NCBI RefSeq assembly: GCF_900162825.1
Contig: NZ_FUGE01000080.1
Coordinates: 1 to 41,986 of the forward strand
Length of the DNA: 41,986 bases
Reading direction: 5' to 3'
DNA from: Psychrobacter piechaudii
Lineage (GTDB): Bacteria > Pseudomonadota > Gammaproteobacteria > Pseudomonadales > Moraxellaceae
Shown: positions 20,154 to 29,364 of the stretch, piece by piece
Layout of the letters: each line of letters starts with the position of its first letter
How positions within the stretch are numbered: position 1 is the stretch's first letter
Program-made: the position numbers and the translations under genes
Notes under the pieces: generated by a model
Told to the model about the DNA's origin: nothing
The model's database searches: none
Seen by the model: the letters and a program-made list of their open reading frames with translations, nothing else

Positions 20154-20205
20154 AAGCTTAAAATCTTCGTAAAATGTGTTGGAAGATAAAATATAAATTA
20201 AGCTT
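20154..20205 (-). other. Nested hairpin in the atpH-atpA spacer
   Basis: AAGCTTAA (20154-20161) pairs with TTAAGCTT (20198-20205), and inside it ATCTTC (20163-20168) pairs with GAAGAT (20182-20187). It ends about 50 bp before the atpA start codon. Confidence 0.6.
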
Positions 20206-20276
20206 TTAATGATAATTTATTTTGATTACAGGTTAACTAATAAGCAACATCAACTATCATTATTATTAATAATGCG

Positions 20277-20855
20277 TTAAGCAGTTAGCTGTGTTTTTAA
20301 CTGTTTTAATTTTCCACGCACCGAGTCATCAACAAGCTTGTCGCCAATTTTAATGGTGGCACCCGCTAATAAACTAGGATCTACATCTTCATGAAGAATC
20401 ACAGCTGCATTTAGTGATTGCTCTAATCGACTTTGAATCATAGTACGTTGTGCGTCGTCTAACGGATAGGCAGACGTTACGTATACGTTGACTTGCTTGA
20501 GTGCTTTAGCGCGATGTAAACGATATTGCTCTAATACCTGTGGTAATAGGCTCAAACGCTCTTGTTCGGCAAGTTGATGCACAAAGTTTTTGATGGGTGT
20601 TGTTGCTACTGGTAGTTGATTAGACGACTGCCCCTGGGTAGAGGTTGCGTGTTCATCATAAACGCTGATTAATGCTTCAGCTTTTTGGTCAGCAGTAACA
20701 GCGGGGTTATCTAGCATTTGCACAAAGGCAGAATCACCGACCACGCTACTTGCGATCAACAAGAAATCTTCCCACTCACCAATGACTGAGTTTTCATGCG
20801 CATAATCAAATGCTGCCTTGGCATAGGGTCTCGCTAGTGTAGATAATTCAGCCAT
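20277..20855 (-). CDS. atpH: ATP synthase delta subunit
   Basis: Peripheral-stalk subunit joining b to the alpha crown. The 192 residues start [19 protein letters not shown] and end with [31 protein letters not shown], both diagnostic. It is about 15 residues longer than the E. coli protein owing to a polar insertion near residues 70-90 ([18 protein letters not shown]). GAGGACAT precedes the ATG. Its spacers to atpF (204 bp) and atpA (171 bp) are the widest among the F1Fo genes proper. Confidence 0.95.
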   Translation of the reverse strand: MAELSTLARPYAKAAFDYAHENSVIGEWEDFLLIASSVVGDSAFVQMLDNPAVTADQKAEALISVYDEHATSTQGQSSNQLPVATTPIKNFVHQLAEQERLSLLPQVLEQYRLHRAKALKQVNVYVTSAYPLDDAQRTMIQSRLEQSLNAAVILHEDVDPSLLAGATIKIGDKLVDDSVRGKLKQLKTQLTA

Positions 20856-20967
20856 TATGTCCTCTTAGCCACATATTTTATGAAAAACTTTATATAAAAC
20901 AAACCAGGTATAAGAAGTTGATTGGAGGTAAAGAGCCCTACTATCGCTGGTCTATAAAACCATAATT

Positions 20968-20981
20968 ACTGCTAAAGCAGT
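20968..20981 (-). other. Short palindrome in the atpF-atpH spacer
   Basis: ACTGCT and AGCAGT flank AA. It is a second, smaller inverted repeat in the same spacer as the 21001-21024 hairpin. Confidence 0.4.
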
Positions 20982-21000
20982 TCATTATAAGATTCTATAA

Positions 21001-21024
21001 AGCTGAAGCTGAGTCACTTCAGCT
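21001..21024 (-). other. Hairpin in the atpF-atpH spacer
   Basis: AGCTGAAG and CTTCAGCT form a perfect 8-bp stem with an eight-base loop, 36 bp behind the atpF stop. Confidence 0.65.
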
Positions 21025-21059
21025 CATCAACAATAGATATTAAGACTTAAATTTACCAA

Positions 21060-21530
21060 TTAAAGCTTAGCTGCCAACTCTTCTAACATCTTGGCATGCT
21101 GTTGCGCATCAACTTTGTCTTTTAGAATTTGTTCAGCACCTAGTACTGCAAGCTCAGACACTTGACTGCGTAAACCTTCACGTGCTTGATTGATCTCAAG
21201 ATCGATTGACTCACGGGCTTGCTGACGAATACGTTCGCCTTCAACTTCTGCCTGTGCTTTTGCTTCTTCGATAAGCTGGTTAGCGCTTTTATTTGCTTGT
21301 TCAATCAGCGCAGCAGCTTTAACTTTAGCTGTTGCAAGCTCTTGCTCAACTGATTGTTCAGCATTTGCTAAGTCCGACTTTGCCTTTTCAGCGGCATTAA
21401 GACCTTCAGCAATCTTCTGCTGACGCTCTTCAATGGCACCCATTAAAGCAGGCCAAATAAACTTCATGCAAAATAAAACAAATATTGCAAACGCTATGGA
21501 CTGACCGATTAGGGTTAGATTAATATTCAC
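21060..21530 (-). CDS. atpF: ATP synthase b subunit
   Basis: Peripheral-stalk subunit: one N-terminal membrane helix ([25 protein letters not shown]) and a long charged coiled-coil helix ending [22 protein letters not shown]. The 156 residues match E. coli AtpF in length and pattern. The start is GTG at 21530 behind AGGTGA, reading M-N-I-N-L, which aligns with the family N-terminus. It is 105 bp from atpE. Confidence 0.97.
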   Translation of the reverse strand: MNINLTLIGQSIAFAIFVLFCMKFIWPALMGAIEERQQKIAEGLNAAEKAKSDLANAEQSVEQELATAKVKAAALIEQANKSANQLIEEAKAQAEVEGERIRQQARESIDLEINQAREGLRSQVSELAVLGAEQILKDKVDAQQHAKMLEELAAKL

Positions 21531-21564
21531 ACGATCACCTCTTTATTAATAAAAATCAGTATCA

Positions 21565-21614
21565 TTGACCATTCGATATCTGATATAGCATTCCAAATAA
21601 TTGCGAATGGTCAA
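21565..21614 (-). other. Hairpin in the atpE-atpF spacer
   Basis: TTGACCATTCG (21565-21575) and CGAATGGTCAA (21604-21614) form a perfect 11-bp stem around a 28-base loop, about 20 bp behind the atpE stop. A comparable position in E. coli has no such long stem as far as I recall. Confidence 0.7.
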
Positions 21615-21635
21615 CAGGGGTCACTGATGTTTAAA

Positions 21636-21899
<264 letters not shown>

Positions 21900-21926
21900 C
21901 TATTGATTGATGAAAAATCTAACTAA

Positions 21927-22796
<870 letters not shown>

Positions 22797-22898
22797 CTAA
22801 GCTTCTTATAAGTTTGTGTTAACCATTAATTTATTTAGCAAAACAAAAAATACATTTTTACTGAACACTTTACTATTTCTCTACTTATACTTTGCTAA

Positions 22899-23085
22899 TT
22901 GACCTCTTCTCCTCTTTAAAGCAAGGAGATTTCTTCTGCAAGACGTTCAAGCCCGAACGCAAACCTAAGATATGGCAATTGCCTGCACGACACACCGTAC
23001 ACCTTAGGCTCTTATTCTAATCTAGTCCTACCGTTAGGATTGTCAATGACGCGAACTAGATTAGGGGTGTGTTTGGATCGTCCTC
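22899..23085 (-). pseudogene. Fossil 3' end of an IS200/IS605-type tnpB
   Basis: Positions 22899-22960 align without gaps to the right end of the tnpB copy at 41747-41808 (48 of 62 identical by my count), including TTGA at the outer end and the stop codon at the same place. Reading leftwards the tail is AFGLERLAEEISLL then stop, against [16 protein letters not shown] in the other copy. Further in, traces remain of the zinc-ribbon region (CTVC, then DNPNGRTRLE before a stop), with the first Cys pair lost, in-frame stops and about 16 bp deleted. It lies inside the atpI-atpB spacer in the same direction as the operon. The inner limit is approximate. Confidence 0.75.
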
Positions 23086-23462
23086 CCAGCTAAATTATTG
23101 CGTACGCGCAACTTGGTCTTAATTTAACTGTTTATTGTACGACAATAAATTTTGTGCTCAATTATTTCTGCCCTTATATTAATGCAGTGAGATATAAGTG
23201 TAAAGAAAACGTTTATTCTTTTTAACACAACCTTTCTGCATTCTTACAAAATTAGAAATTTACTAAATTTTAGATAAATCTTGCCGCGTATCATACACTG
23301 ATTTACTAGCTTTGTAACAAAACTGATTACAATTCTCTGTTTCGATACTGCCACAATTTTTTAAAATCTTATTATTGCACTGATATGAAATCTAAAATAA
23401 CACGCCTAGATTTCATAGTAATTAAATAGTCGTTAGCTGCTGTGGTTACGTTGCAAGCTACT
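23086..23462 (-). other. AT-rich remainder of the atpI-atpB spacer with two inverted repeats
   Basis: There is no gene here. Two perfect dyads stand out: TTTATTGT acg ACAATAAA (23131-23149), operator-like, and an 11-bp stem TATGAAATCTA / TAGATTTCATA (23384-23417) 46 bp behind the atpI stop. The first is a candidate protein-binding site or leader hairpin, the second an intercistronic RNA hairpin. No convincing second promoter for atpB was found by eye. Confidence 0.5.
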
Positions 23463-23897
23463 TTAACTATTTTTTCGAATCTGCCAGAGGCTTATAAAGT
23501 GTCCTATTTGCATTGCAATAAATCCAAATATGACTGCGCCGGCAGAAATAGGGTGTATGATGATAAATACTAGGGCAAAGCCTAACATAACCACAAACCA
23601 CTTAATGATCTGACCCAGATAGAGCTGGCTTACGATGGCCTGTCTGGCTTGTGCTCCGGTATATCGGAAAGCGAACCAAGCAAAGATACTCTGAGCAAAC
23701 CAATTAATAAAAGCACCTAGTGCCACCCCTTTTGGGATGAGTAGGTTGCTTTTAAACAAAGTCATCTCTAATAGCCAGGCTATAACGATAATGATTAATA
23801 GACTACTCGACCTAAGCCGGGCTTGTCGTCTTAACTGAACTCGTTGTAGCTCTTTACGTTCTGACGCTCGTAGTGGCGTATTGGAATGAGTGGTCAT
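23463..23897 (-). CDS. atpI: ATP synthase subunit I (AtpI)
   Basis: Small membrane protein that assists c-ring assembly and possibly Mg2+ supply. The 144 residues have a basic N-terminal tail (LRASERKELQRVQLRRQARLR) and four membrane segments (about 32-50, 58-78, 90-108 and 110-130). The sequence LLIPKGVALGAFINWFAQSIFAWFAFRYTGAQARQ is the diagnostic part. ATG 23897 was preferred over an upstream TTG in frame. It is the first gene of the operon, 24 bp behind a good promoter, but 669 bp from atpB. Confidence 0.85.
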   Translation of the reverse strand: MTTHSNTPLRASERKELQRVQLRRQARLRSSSLLIIIVIAWLLEMTLFKSNLLIPKGVALGAFINWFAQSIFAWFAFRYTGAQARQAIVSQLYLGQIIKWFVVMLGFALVFIIIHPISAGAVIFGFIAMQIGHFISLWQIRKNS

Positions 23898-23925
23898 GAC
23901 TTTTCTATAACACAAAACGCCGACT

Positions 23926-23954
23926 ATTATAATGAGGGCTTATGGGTAAAGCAA
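23926..23954 (-). promoter_or_regulatory. Sigma70 promoter of the atp operon
   Basis: On the minus strand TTGCTT, exactly 17 bases, then TATAAT (plus-strand 23949-23954 and 23926-23931), about 30 bp before the atpI ATG. It gives a very short leader. Confidence 0.7.
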
Positions 23955-24223
23955 GAAAAAAACATTCTTTTGTCAAATACTTTTTTTATGCATGTCTGTA
24001 AGCAACGGTTATCAACTGTTTGAGATATATTTAATAAGTTAATAACACCCAAAAGCATACCCCTACCCTAGCTAACGAGTAGTATCAACTACGAACTAGA
24101 AGCTCAAGATAACAAGAGCTTGGCGCGTTGTCTACCTGATATGCACTCTTAACTAGGCAGGGAGATTGTAACTTAATTTTTAACGACCCGTGAGTCTATT
24201 TGACACTAGTTAGTCAGTTTTTT
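23955..24223. other. Gene-free spacer between atpI and znuA
   Basis: No gene is visible. A 6-bp hairpin AAGCTC / GAGCTT lies at 24100-24121 without a T run, so the znuA terminator is not evident. Otherwise nothing stands out. Confidence 0.4.
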
Positions 24224-25291
24224 TTAAATACAATTGTTAATATCTTTCGCCAAAGCTGTCCACCCTGAAATAAAATCTTTTGCATCACTCATGTCTTCTT
24301 GCTGTATCGTGCTATTCACCGGTTTTAATTTAGGCAATACCCCTTTATTGCTATCAGACTGAAGTACCATACACATAGTAGGTTGTGGACGGGTCTTATT
24401 TAACCAGTGAAACTGACTGGCCTTAGGGGGAAGATGATGGTCAATGGTCAACGCACCCGCCAGCTTTAAGTTCAAGGCAGACTCAATATAGCCAAAAGCG
24501 TCATGGTAGGCCCAGTAGGGTCGACTGGTTTGGCTATTTACCTGAACCTGAGCGACTGCCTCATCCATCTGTTTGGCAAATTTCTGCACATTAGCGGCAT
24601 AAACTGCCTTATATTGAGGGTTAGCTCGACTATAAAGAGAGCCTAGAGCACGGGTAATGGCTTTTGCATTATCTGGGTCTAGCCAAAGATGCGGATCTAA
24701 GGTGCCTTCAATAGCCTCTCCTTTTACATCACGTAGCGGCAAACGGTTGAACGCATTGAACCTAAATAGACTGATATTATTAGGGCTTTTGCCCACAGAA
24801 TTGGCTAAGTTTGATTCTAATTGACTGCCAAACCAAACCACATAACGACTGTCTTTGACTGTTTTCATATCACTTGGACTTAGGCTGCCATGATGCCCCA
24901 CATCCCCTGGCTGTAATAACAGCTTGCCCGAGGGCGCTCCTTTAGTCACAGCTTCACTGAGCAAAAATAGAGGATAATTACTAATCGCAATTTCTGTCTT
25001 GCTTTGAATGTGTTCGGGAATCACTGTCATTCTGGATCGTGACGTATCCGCATAGCCCTGAGTCTGGGCCTGGGTGTAATGGTGAGCATGATGATCTTCA
25101 TGAGCATGATGGCCGTCATGAGCATGACTGCCCTGATTGTGATGGGCATGATCATGATGAGCCTGTTTATGATGACGGTCTTCAGCACTGGCTAAAGCGG
25201 CAGCCATCATTAGGATAGAGGCCGCTATACCCCCTGAAAATAGACGTTTGAAAGACATAATATTAGAAGGGTTATGCTTAACTGTGGACAT
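24224..25291 (-). CDS. znuA: Zinc ABC transporter periplasmic binding protein
   Basis: High-affinity zinc-binding protein that delivers Zn2+ to ZnuB. The start at 25291 (MSTVKHN) is chosen because the longer frame would cross the Zur box; a GAGA site precedes it. A signal peptide follows (SFKRLFSGGIAASILMMAAALASA), then a His-rich stretch of about 50 residues (HHKQAHHDHAHH and on) at the mature N-terminus, then the cluster A-I solute-binding fold with GDVGHHGSLSPSDM, DPHLWLDPDNA and WAYHDAFGYIE holding the zinc-ligand His residues. In most ZnuA proteins the His-rich loop is internal; here it is N-terminal. The gene is divergent from zur. Confidence 0.9.
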   Translation of the reverse strand: MSTVKHNPSNIMSFKRLFSGGIAASILMMAAALASAEDRHHKQAHHDHAHHNQGSHAHDGHHAHEDHHAHHYTQAQTQGYADTSRSRMTVIPEHIQSKTEIAISNYPLFLLSEAVTKGAPSGKLLLQPGDVGHHGSLSPSDMKTVKDSRYVVWFGSQLESNLANSVGKSPNNISLFRFNAFNRLPLRDVKGEAIEGTLDPHLWLDPDNAKAITRALGSLYSRANPQYKAVYAANVQKFAKQMDEAVAQVQVNSQTSRPYWAYHDAFGYIESALNLKLAGALTIDHHLPPKASQFHWLNKTRPQPTMCMVLQSDSNKGVLPKLKPVNSTIQQEDMSDAKDFISGWTALAKDINNCI

Positions 25292-25360
25292 AGTATTCTC
25301 AGTTGATGAAATAAAACAAAACTTTCTTAAAGAAAGATACAAAAATATTGATAGTAGATA

Positions 25361-25375
25361 TGTTATACTATAACA
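25361..25375. promoter_or_regulatory. Zur box between znuA and zur
   Basis: TGTTATA c TATAACA is a perfect 15-bp palindrome that matches the core of the gamma-proteobacterial Zur operator. It lies midway between the divergent start codons (70 bp to znuA, 54 bp to zur), so zinc-bound Zur could repress both transcripts. Confidence 0.88.
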
Positions 25376-25428
25376 ATACAAATATTAAGACTTTTATAAA
25401 AAAATAACACCTAAGTTTGAGGCCATCT

Positions 25429-26007
25429 ATGATTGATGCTGCAAAATCCCCCACCACTTATCAGAGTCCGCCTTGTGAGCATCAGGGTGCCCACTCACAT
25501 GACGTCCATGATTTAAGCTCTGAAGATATTAGTCAGCGTCTACAGACTGCTGAGCAAATCTGTGCAGCCAAACAAGCGAGATTTACTCCTTTACGACGTA
25601 CGGTGTATCAGCTCATTTTAGAATCAGAGAAGCCCCTAGGCGCTTATGATTTAATTCAAAGTTTGCAGCAAGACCGCGAAAAGCAAGCCGGAGATAAGGC
25701 GAAAATGGTGGCTCCCCCAACCATCTATCGTACTTTAGAGTTTTTATTAGAATTTGGCTTTATCCATCAGCTAACATCAATTAATGCGTTTGTGCCTTGC
25801 TGTCACCCTCGCGATGAACACAATGCTGTTTTTTTATTGTGCAATGACTGTCAGCGAGTTCAGGAATTTAGTGGATTGCCAGTGCAAGAAATTGTCGGCT
25901 ATGTCAAAAATGAGGTGGGATTTAAAGTTGAGCAAAGCGTGATGGAGCTAAAAGGTCTATGCCAAACCTGCTCACCTGTTCCTTCTAATCTCTCAGAGGA
26001 CGCTTAA
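25429..26007 (+). CDS. zur: Zinc uptake regulator Zur (Fur family)
   Basis: 192-residue metalloregulator that binds the Zur box with Zn2+ and shuts off uptake. It shows the winged helix (ARFTPLRRTVYQLILESEKPLGAYDLIQSLQ and PPTIYRTLEFLLEFGFIHQL) and the zinc sites CCHPRDEHNAVFLLCNDCQRV and GLCQTCS, whose Cys pairs form the structural site. A polar N-terminal tail of about 45 residues with HQGAHSHDVHD is longer than in E. coli Zur. ATG 25429 with GAGG upstream is preferred to TTG 25417. It heads zur-znuC-znuB, so it is autoregulated. Confidence 0.93.
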   Translation: MIDAAKSPTTYQSPPCEHQGAHSHDVHDLSSEDISQRLQTAEQICAAKQARFTPLRRTVYQLILESEKPLGAYDLIQSLQQDREKQAGDKAKMVAPPTIYRTLEFLLEFGFIHQLTSINAFVPCCHPRDEHNAVFLLCNDCQRVQEFSGLPVQEIVGYVKNEVGFKVEQSVMELKGLCQTCSPVPSNLSEDA

Positions 26008-26010
26008 CTG

Positions 26011-26937
26011 ATGGCCTTACCCAATCAAACCTCCTCTAAGCAGACCACTGAAGTTGATACCCAATCAACACCGCTGATGACTCTGGATAATGTCGGCTTT
26101 GAAGTCAGCGCCCGTGGTCTAAGCAAGTCTGATCAGGCTAGCTTGGCAAATGAAAGCTTACCTGCCAAAAAGGAGCAATCAGGCTCTAAACTTAGCGGTT
26201 GGCTTAGTGGTGCTCGTTCGGCAAAGACTACTGACAAAAACTCAGCAGACTCTCAATCTAGAGTGCTATTAAGCGACATCAGCCTGCAGATTCTACCGCG
26301 TGAAAAAATCAGCGTTATCGGTCCCAATGGTGCGGGGAAATCGACATTGATGAAACTTATCTTAGGGTTGATCCAGCCCACCTCAGGTCAGATTCACCGT
26401 CATTCCAACCTGCAGCTAGGCTATGTCCCACAAAAGTTCAGTGTGCCAGCTATTTTACCGCTGCGGGTGCAAGATCTGTTGGCTCAAACTGAAAAAAGAC
26501 TGACCCCAAGTGAGCAAGAGTTTTTATATCAGCGCCTATCGGTCACTCCGTTATTAAAAAAGCAAGTTATTCATCTTTCAGGCGGTGAGACCCAGCGTAT
26601 TTTGTTGGCCCGTTCATTGCTATCAAAGCCTAATTTGCTGATTTTGGATGAGCCGATGCAAGGTTTAGATCCTGAGAGTGAGCGCTGGCTGTATGAGTTT
26701 ATTGACGATTTGCCAGAATTTTTGCAATGCGCCATGGTAGTTGTCTCTCATGATTTACACTGGGTGATGCGAGGCAGTCGCCGAGTCATTTGCTTAAACA
26801 AGCACATCTGCTGCGAAGGCCAACCAAGCGATCTTGGCGTATCACAAGAATTCAAAAAGCTTTTTGGTCATCAGTACGAGCAGCCTTATATTCATAAGCC
26901 GCACGACTGTCAGCACCATGGTCCGCATGCCCATTGA
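26011..26937 (+). CDS. znuC: Zinc ABC transporter ATPase
   Basis: Cytosolic ATPase of the ZnuABC importer. The 308 residues show Walker A GPNGAGKST, Q loop YVPQKF, signature LSGGETQR, Walker B LLILDEP and the switch His in VVSHDLHWVM. It is about 55 residues longer than E. coli ZnuC because of a Ser/Ala/Lys-rich insertion (about residues 35-85) inside the N-terminal beta subdomain before ILLSDISLQI-type sequence. The C-terminus is His-rich (HKPHDCQHHGPHAH), as is common for ZnuC. The start is three bases after the zur stop. Confidence 0.93.
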   Translation: MALPNQTSSKQTTEVDTQSTPLMTLDNVGFEVSARGLSKSDQASLANESLPAKKEQSGSKLSGWLSGARSAKTTDKNSADSQSRVLLSDISLQILPREKISVIGPNGAGKSTLMKLILGLIQPTSGQIHRHSNLQLGYVPQKFSVPAILPLRVQDLLAQTEKRLTPSEQEFLYQRLSVTPLLKKQVIHLSGGETQRILLARSLLSKPNLLILDEPMQGLDPESERWLYEFIDDLPEFLQCAMVVVSHDLHWVMRGSRRVICLNKHICCEGQPSDLGVSQEFKKLFGHQYEQPYIHKPHDCQHHGPHAH

Positions 26938-26963
26938 TAAGCTGGCCTATGAAACCAGCTTAT
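26937..26963 (+). other. Hairpin at the znuC stop codon
   Basis: ATAAGCTGG and CCAGCTTAT form a perfect 9-bp stem with a nine-base loop that begins at the last base of the znuC stop. No T run follows. It lies in the 81-bp znuC-znuB spacer and may set the ratio of the two subunits or stabilise the upstream message. Confidence 0.6.
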
Positions 26964-27018
26964 GCTTTGAAAGCTATAACCTTATTAAAATAACAAACTT
27001 TAGTGGAATACCGCTCGT

Positions 27019-27813
27019 ATGCTAGTTGAATGGCTCGATATTATAGCCCCCGCTTGGATTGCCGGCAGTTTGTTGGCCCTATTATCTGCCCCTTTAGGCT
27101 GTCTGGTCCTGTGGCGACGCATGTCCTTTTTTGCCGATGCTTTAGCCCATGGCACTTTATTTGGGGTGGCCCTAGCAGCTTTATTGCAACTGCCCTTCGG
27201 CGTAGGTATCGCTTTGGTGAGTGTCATGGTGGTCATCGGCCTGATGTGGTTAGAAGATGAGCGCCTGCCTAGCGATGCCATATTGGCTGTTGTTTCAGTG
27301 TCTATGCTGTGTTTGGGTCTATTAACTTTAACTCATTTGACTCAAATGCAGGCGAATGTCTTGGGCTATCTATTTGGTAATCTGTTGGAGGTCGGCTGGA
27401 GCGACCTGCCTATCTTGTCGGCTTGTGTCGCGCTTGGCATCGGTTTTTTAATTTATATTTGGCGTCAACAGGTCATTCTAGCAACGCACACTGATTTAGC
27501 TCAGGTCTCTGGAATAAATGCCACTCGCCAGCGGTTGTTTTTCATGGGGGTCTTAGCAGGATTTTGTGCTTTGGCCCTTCAGGCTGTCGGTAGCCTACTT
27601 ATTAGTGGTTTATTGATTTTGCCAGCACTGACCGCCAGACTTTGGGCTCACTCCCCGAAGCAAATGGTTATTTTTTCAGTTATTTTGGCACAGCTTGCGG
27701 TAACCGGTGGGGTTTGGGGCAGTGTTCTATTTGACATCCAAACCGGCTTGGCGATCGTCCTAGGCTTAGCCATAGCATTTTTTATGGCATTTATCGTGTC
27801 TCGAGCCAGCTAA
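27019..27813 (+). CDS. znuB: Zinc ABC transporter permease
   Basis: Membrane subunit of the importer, 264 residues with about eight helices. The first ones read AWIAGSLLALLSAPLGCLVLWRRMSFFADALAHGTLFGVALA, where SFFADALAHGTL is the conserved motif that contacts ZnuC in the ABC-3 family. The end TGLAIVLGLAIAFFMAFIVSRAS is typical. It follows znuC by 81 bp and is cotranscribed with zur-znuC. It is not followed by a clear terminator before the cpdA-like gene. Confidence 0.93.
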   Translation: MLVEWLDIIAPAWIAGSLLALLSAPLGCLVLWRRMSFFADALAHGTLFGVALAALLQLPFGVGIALVSVMVVIGLMWLEDERLPSDAILAVVSVSMLCLGLLTLTHLTQMQANVLGYLFGNLLEVGWSDLPILSACVALGIGFLIYIWRQQVILATHTDLAQVSGINATRQRLFFMGVLAGFCALALQAVGSLLISGLLILPALTARLWAHSPKQMVIFSVILAQLAVTGGVWGSVLFDIQTGLAIVLGLAIAFFMAFIVSRAS

Positions 27814-27881
27814 TAGTGCCTTGATAACCCAAAGCATCCCTACTAAAAGCACCCCTACTAATAGTGAAGGAAAGGTTTGTT

Positions 27882-28742
27882 ATGCCAGTTTCTGATAGCT
27901 CTGTCGAATTCGTAAACTATCCTCCGACTCAGATAACTACTGAAGATGGGGTGATTAATATACTACAGCTGACCGATCCACACTTATATCTAGATCCTGA
28001 TACTGAAACGGCTGGTATTAATAACTATCAGAGTTTTACTGCTTGTCTGCAGCAGGCACTAAATGAAAACATCCGTTGTGACTTGATTTTATTGAGCGGC
28101 GATTTGGTGAATGAAGTTAAGCCTGAGATTTACCAAAACATTTATCAGTTGCTTGAGAAAACCGGCATTCCGTTCGTTTGTATAGCCGGTAACCATGATG
28201 TCACCGATGAGCTAGACACTCATCTACCTTTCTCTGAGCGCCGTTTTGAGGCGCATAAACCCAACACTCTACTCCTCTCTCGTCACTGCCTTACTTTAAA
28301 TGACTGGCGCTTACTGCTAATTGACAGCAGTGTTCCTGGCGAAATTTATGGCACTGTGGGTAACAAAAACCTAAACTGGCTATCGCAAAAATTAGCAAAT
28401 AGTCATCATCCTGTCATAATTGCCATGCATCATCACGTGCTGCCCATGGATTCTGCTTGGATTGATCATCATATCACTAAAGATGCCGAAGAATTTTGGC
28501 AACAGGTTGAAGGTTATCCTGCAGTGAAAGCGATAGTGAGTGGTCATGTGCATCAAAATTTTGAATCTCAAAGAGCGGGAATCAAAGTATATGCTACCCC
28601 CTCTACTTGTTATCAATTTAAGCCAAAATCTGATAACTTTGCTATTGATGACCAAGCAGTTCCCGGCTACCGTTGGTTAAGCTTAACTAAACAAGGCATT
28701 ATAAAAAGCTGGATAACTAGTCTAGAAAATAAAAAGGCTTAA
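27882..28742 (+). CDS. cpdA: CpdA-like metallophosphoesterase (3',5'-cAMP phosphodiesterase)
   Basis: 286 residues with the calcineurin-like metallophosphoesterase motifs in order: LTDPHLYL, LLSGDLVNE, AGNHDV, AMHHHVLP and VSGHVHQNFE, which supply the two-metal site. The closest family is class III cyclic nucleotide phosphodiesterase CpdA, which lowers cAMP and so tunes CRP. ATG 27882 behind AAAGG is preferred to an upstream GTG (27864). It lies 68 bp behind znuB and may be read through from it. Cyclic nucleotide specificity is inferred from family only. Confidence 0.75.
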   Translation: MPVSDSSVEFVNYPPTQITTEDGVINILQLTDPHLYLDPDTETAGINNYQSFTACLQQALNENIRCDLILLSGDLVNEVKPEIYQNIYQLLEKTGIPFVCIAGNHDVTDELDTHLPFSERRFEAHKPNTLLLSRHCLTLNDWRLLLIDSSVPGEIYGTVGNKNLNWLSQKLANSHHPVIIAMHHHVLPMDSAWIDHHITKDAEEFWQQVEGYPAVKAIVSGHVHQNFESQRAGIKVYATPSTCYQFKPKSDNFAIDDQAVPGYRWLSLTKQGIIKSWITSLENKKA

Positions 28743-28803
28743 AGCAGATTTAATTGCCTGCAGGTTATTGATAAATCAGTAAGAAGGCCTTATATAATTC
28801 TTC

Positions 28804-28832
28804 TTGCAATAACAAAAAAAATATGATATAAG
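28804..28832 (+). promoter_or_regulatory. Promoter of dksA-gluQ
   Basis: TTGCAA, 17 bases, then TATAAG, 52 bp before the dksA ATG. AT-rich spacer. Predicted by eye. Confidence 0.55.
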
Positions 28833-28883
28833 AGTCAATTATTTAATTTGGCACCCCCTACTACATGGATATAGGAAATTGTC

Positions 28884-29321
28884 ATGAGTCAAAATGCTAT
28901 TGACGACCTAACAAATTTTAAGCCGTACGAAGTTGGTACAGATGAAGAATATATGTCTGATGCGCAACTTACCCATTTTGAGAACATTCTTAAGGCATGG
29001 AAGCAACAGTTAGCAGGTGATGCTGAAAGCACTAAGACCTACATTCAAGATGAGTCAGCTGCCCTATCAGACACTAATGATAGAGCCACTCAAGAAGAAG
29101 AGTTTGCTTTAGCGCTACGTACTCGTGATCGTGAGCGTAAGTTAATTCGCAAAATCGATAAGTCATTGGCAGAGATCAGCAATGGCGATTATGGTTTTTG
29201 TGAAACTTGTGGCGTTGAGATTGGCTTACGTCGTTTAGAAGCCCGTCCTACGGCGACTCAGTGTATCGACTGCAAAACACTAGCAGAAATCAAAGAGCGT
29301 CAAAACTGGGGTCACTCTTAA
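28884..29321 (+). CDS. dksA: RNA polymerase-binding transcription factor DksA
   Basis: Works with ppGpp in the RNA polymerase secondary channel to repress rRNA promoters and activate biosynthetic ones. The 145 residues show the coiled-coil with the tip motif DTNDRATQEEEF (Asp-x-x-Asp-x-Ala) and the four-Cys zinc finger CETCGVEIGLRRLEARPTATQCIDCKTLAE. AGGAAAT precedes the ATG. gluQ follows 43 bp later, the usual order in gamma-proteobacteria. Confidence 0.97.
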   Translation: MSQNAIDDLTNFKPYEVGTDEEYMSDAQLTHFENILKAWKQQLAGDAESTKTYIQDESAALSDTNDRATQEEEFALALRTRDRERKLIRKIDKSLAEISNGDYGFCETCGVEIGLRRLEARPTATQCIDCKTLAEIKERQNWGHS

Positions 29322-29364
29322 GTCACTATCAGTTATGCGTAACTGTTAGCGACTGCGCCTGTCT

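Noticed and set aside
25292-25381. A longer znuA frame starting at 25381
   Set aside because: It would translate through the Zur box and promoter; the start at 25291 or 25258 gives a proper signal peptide.
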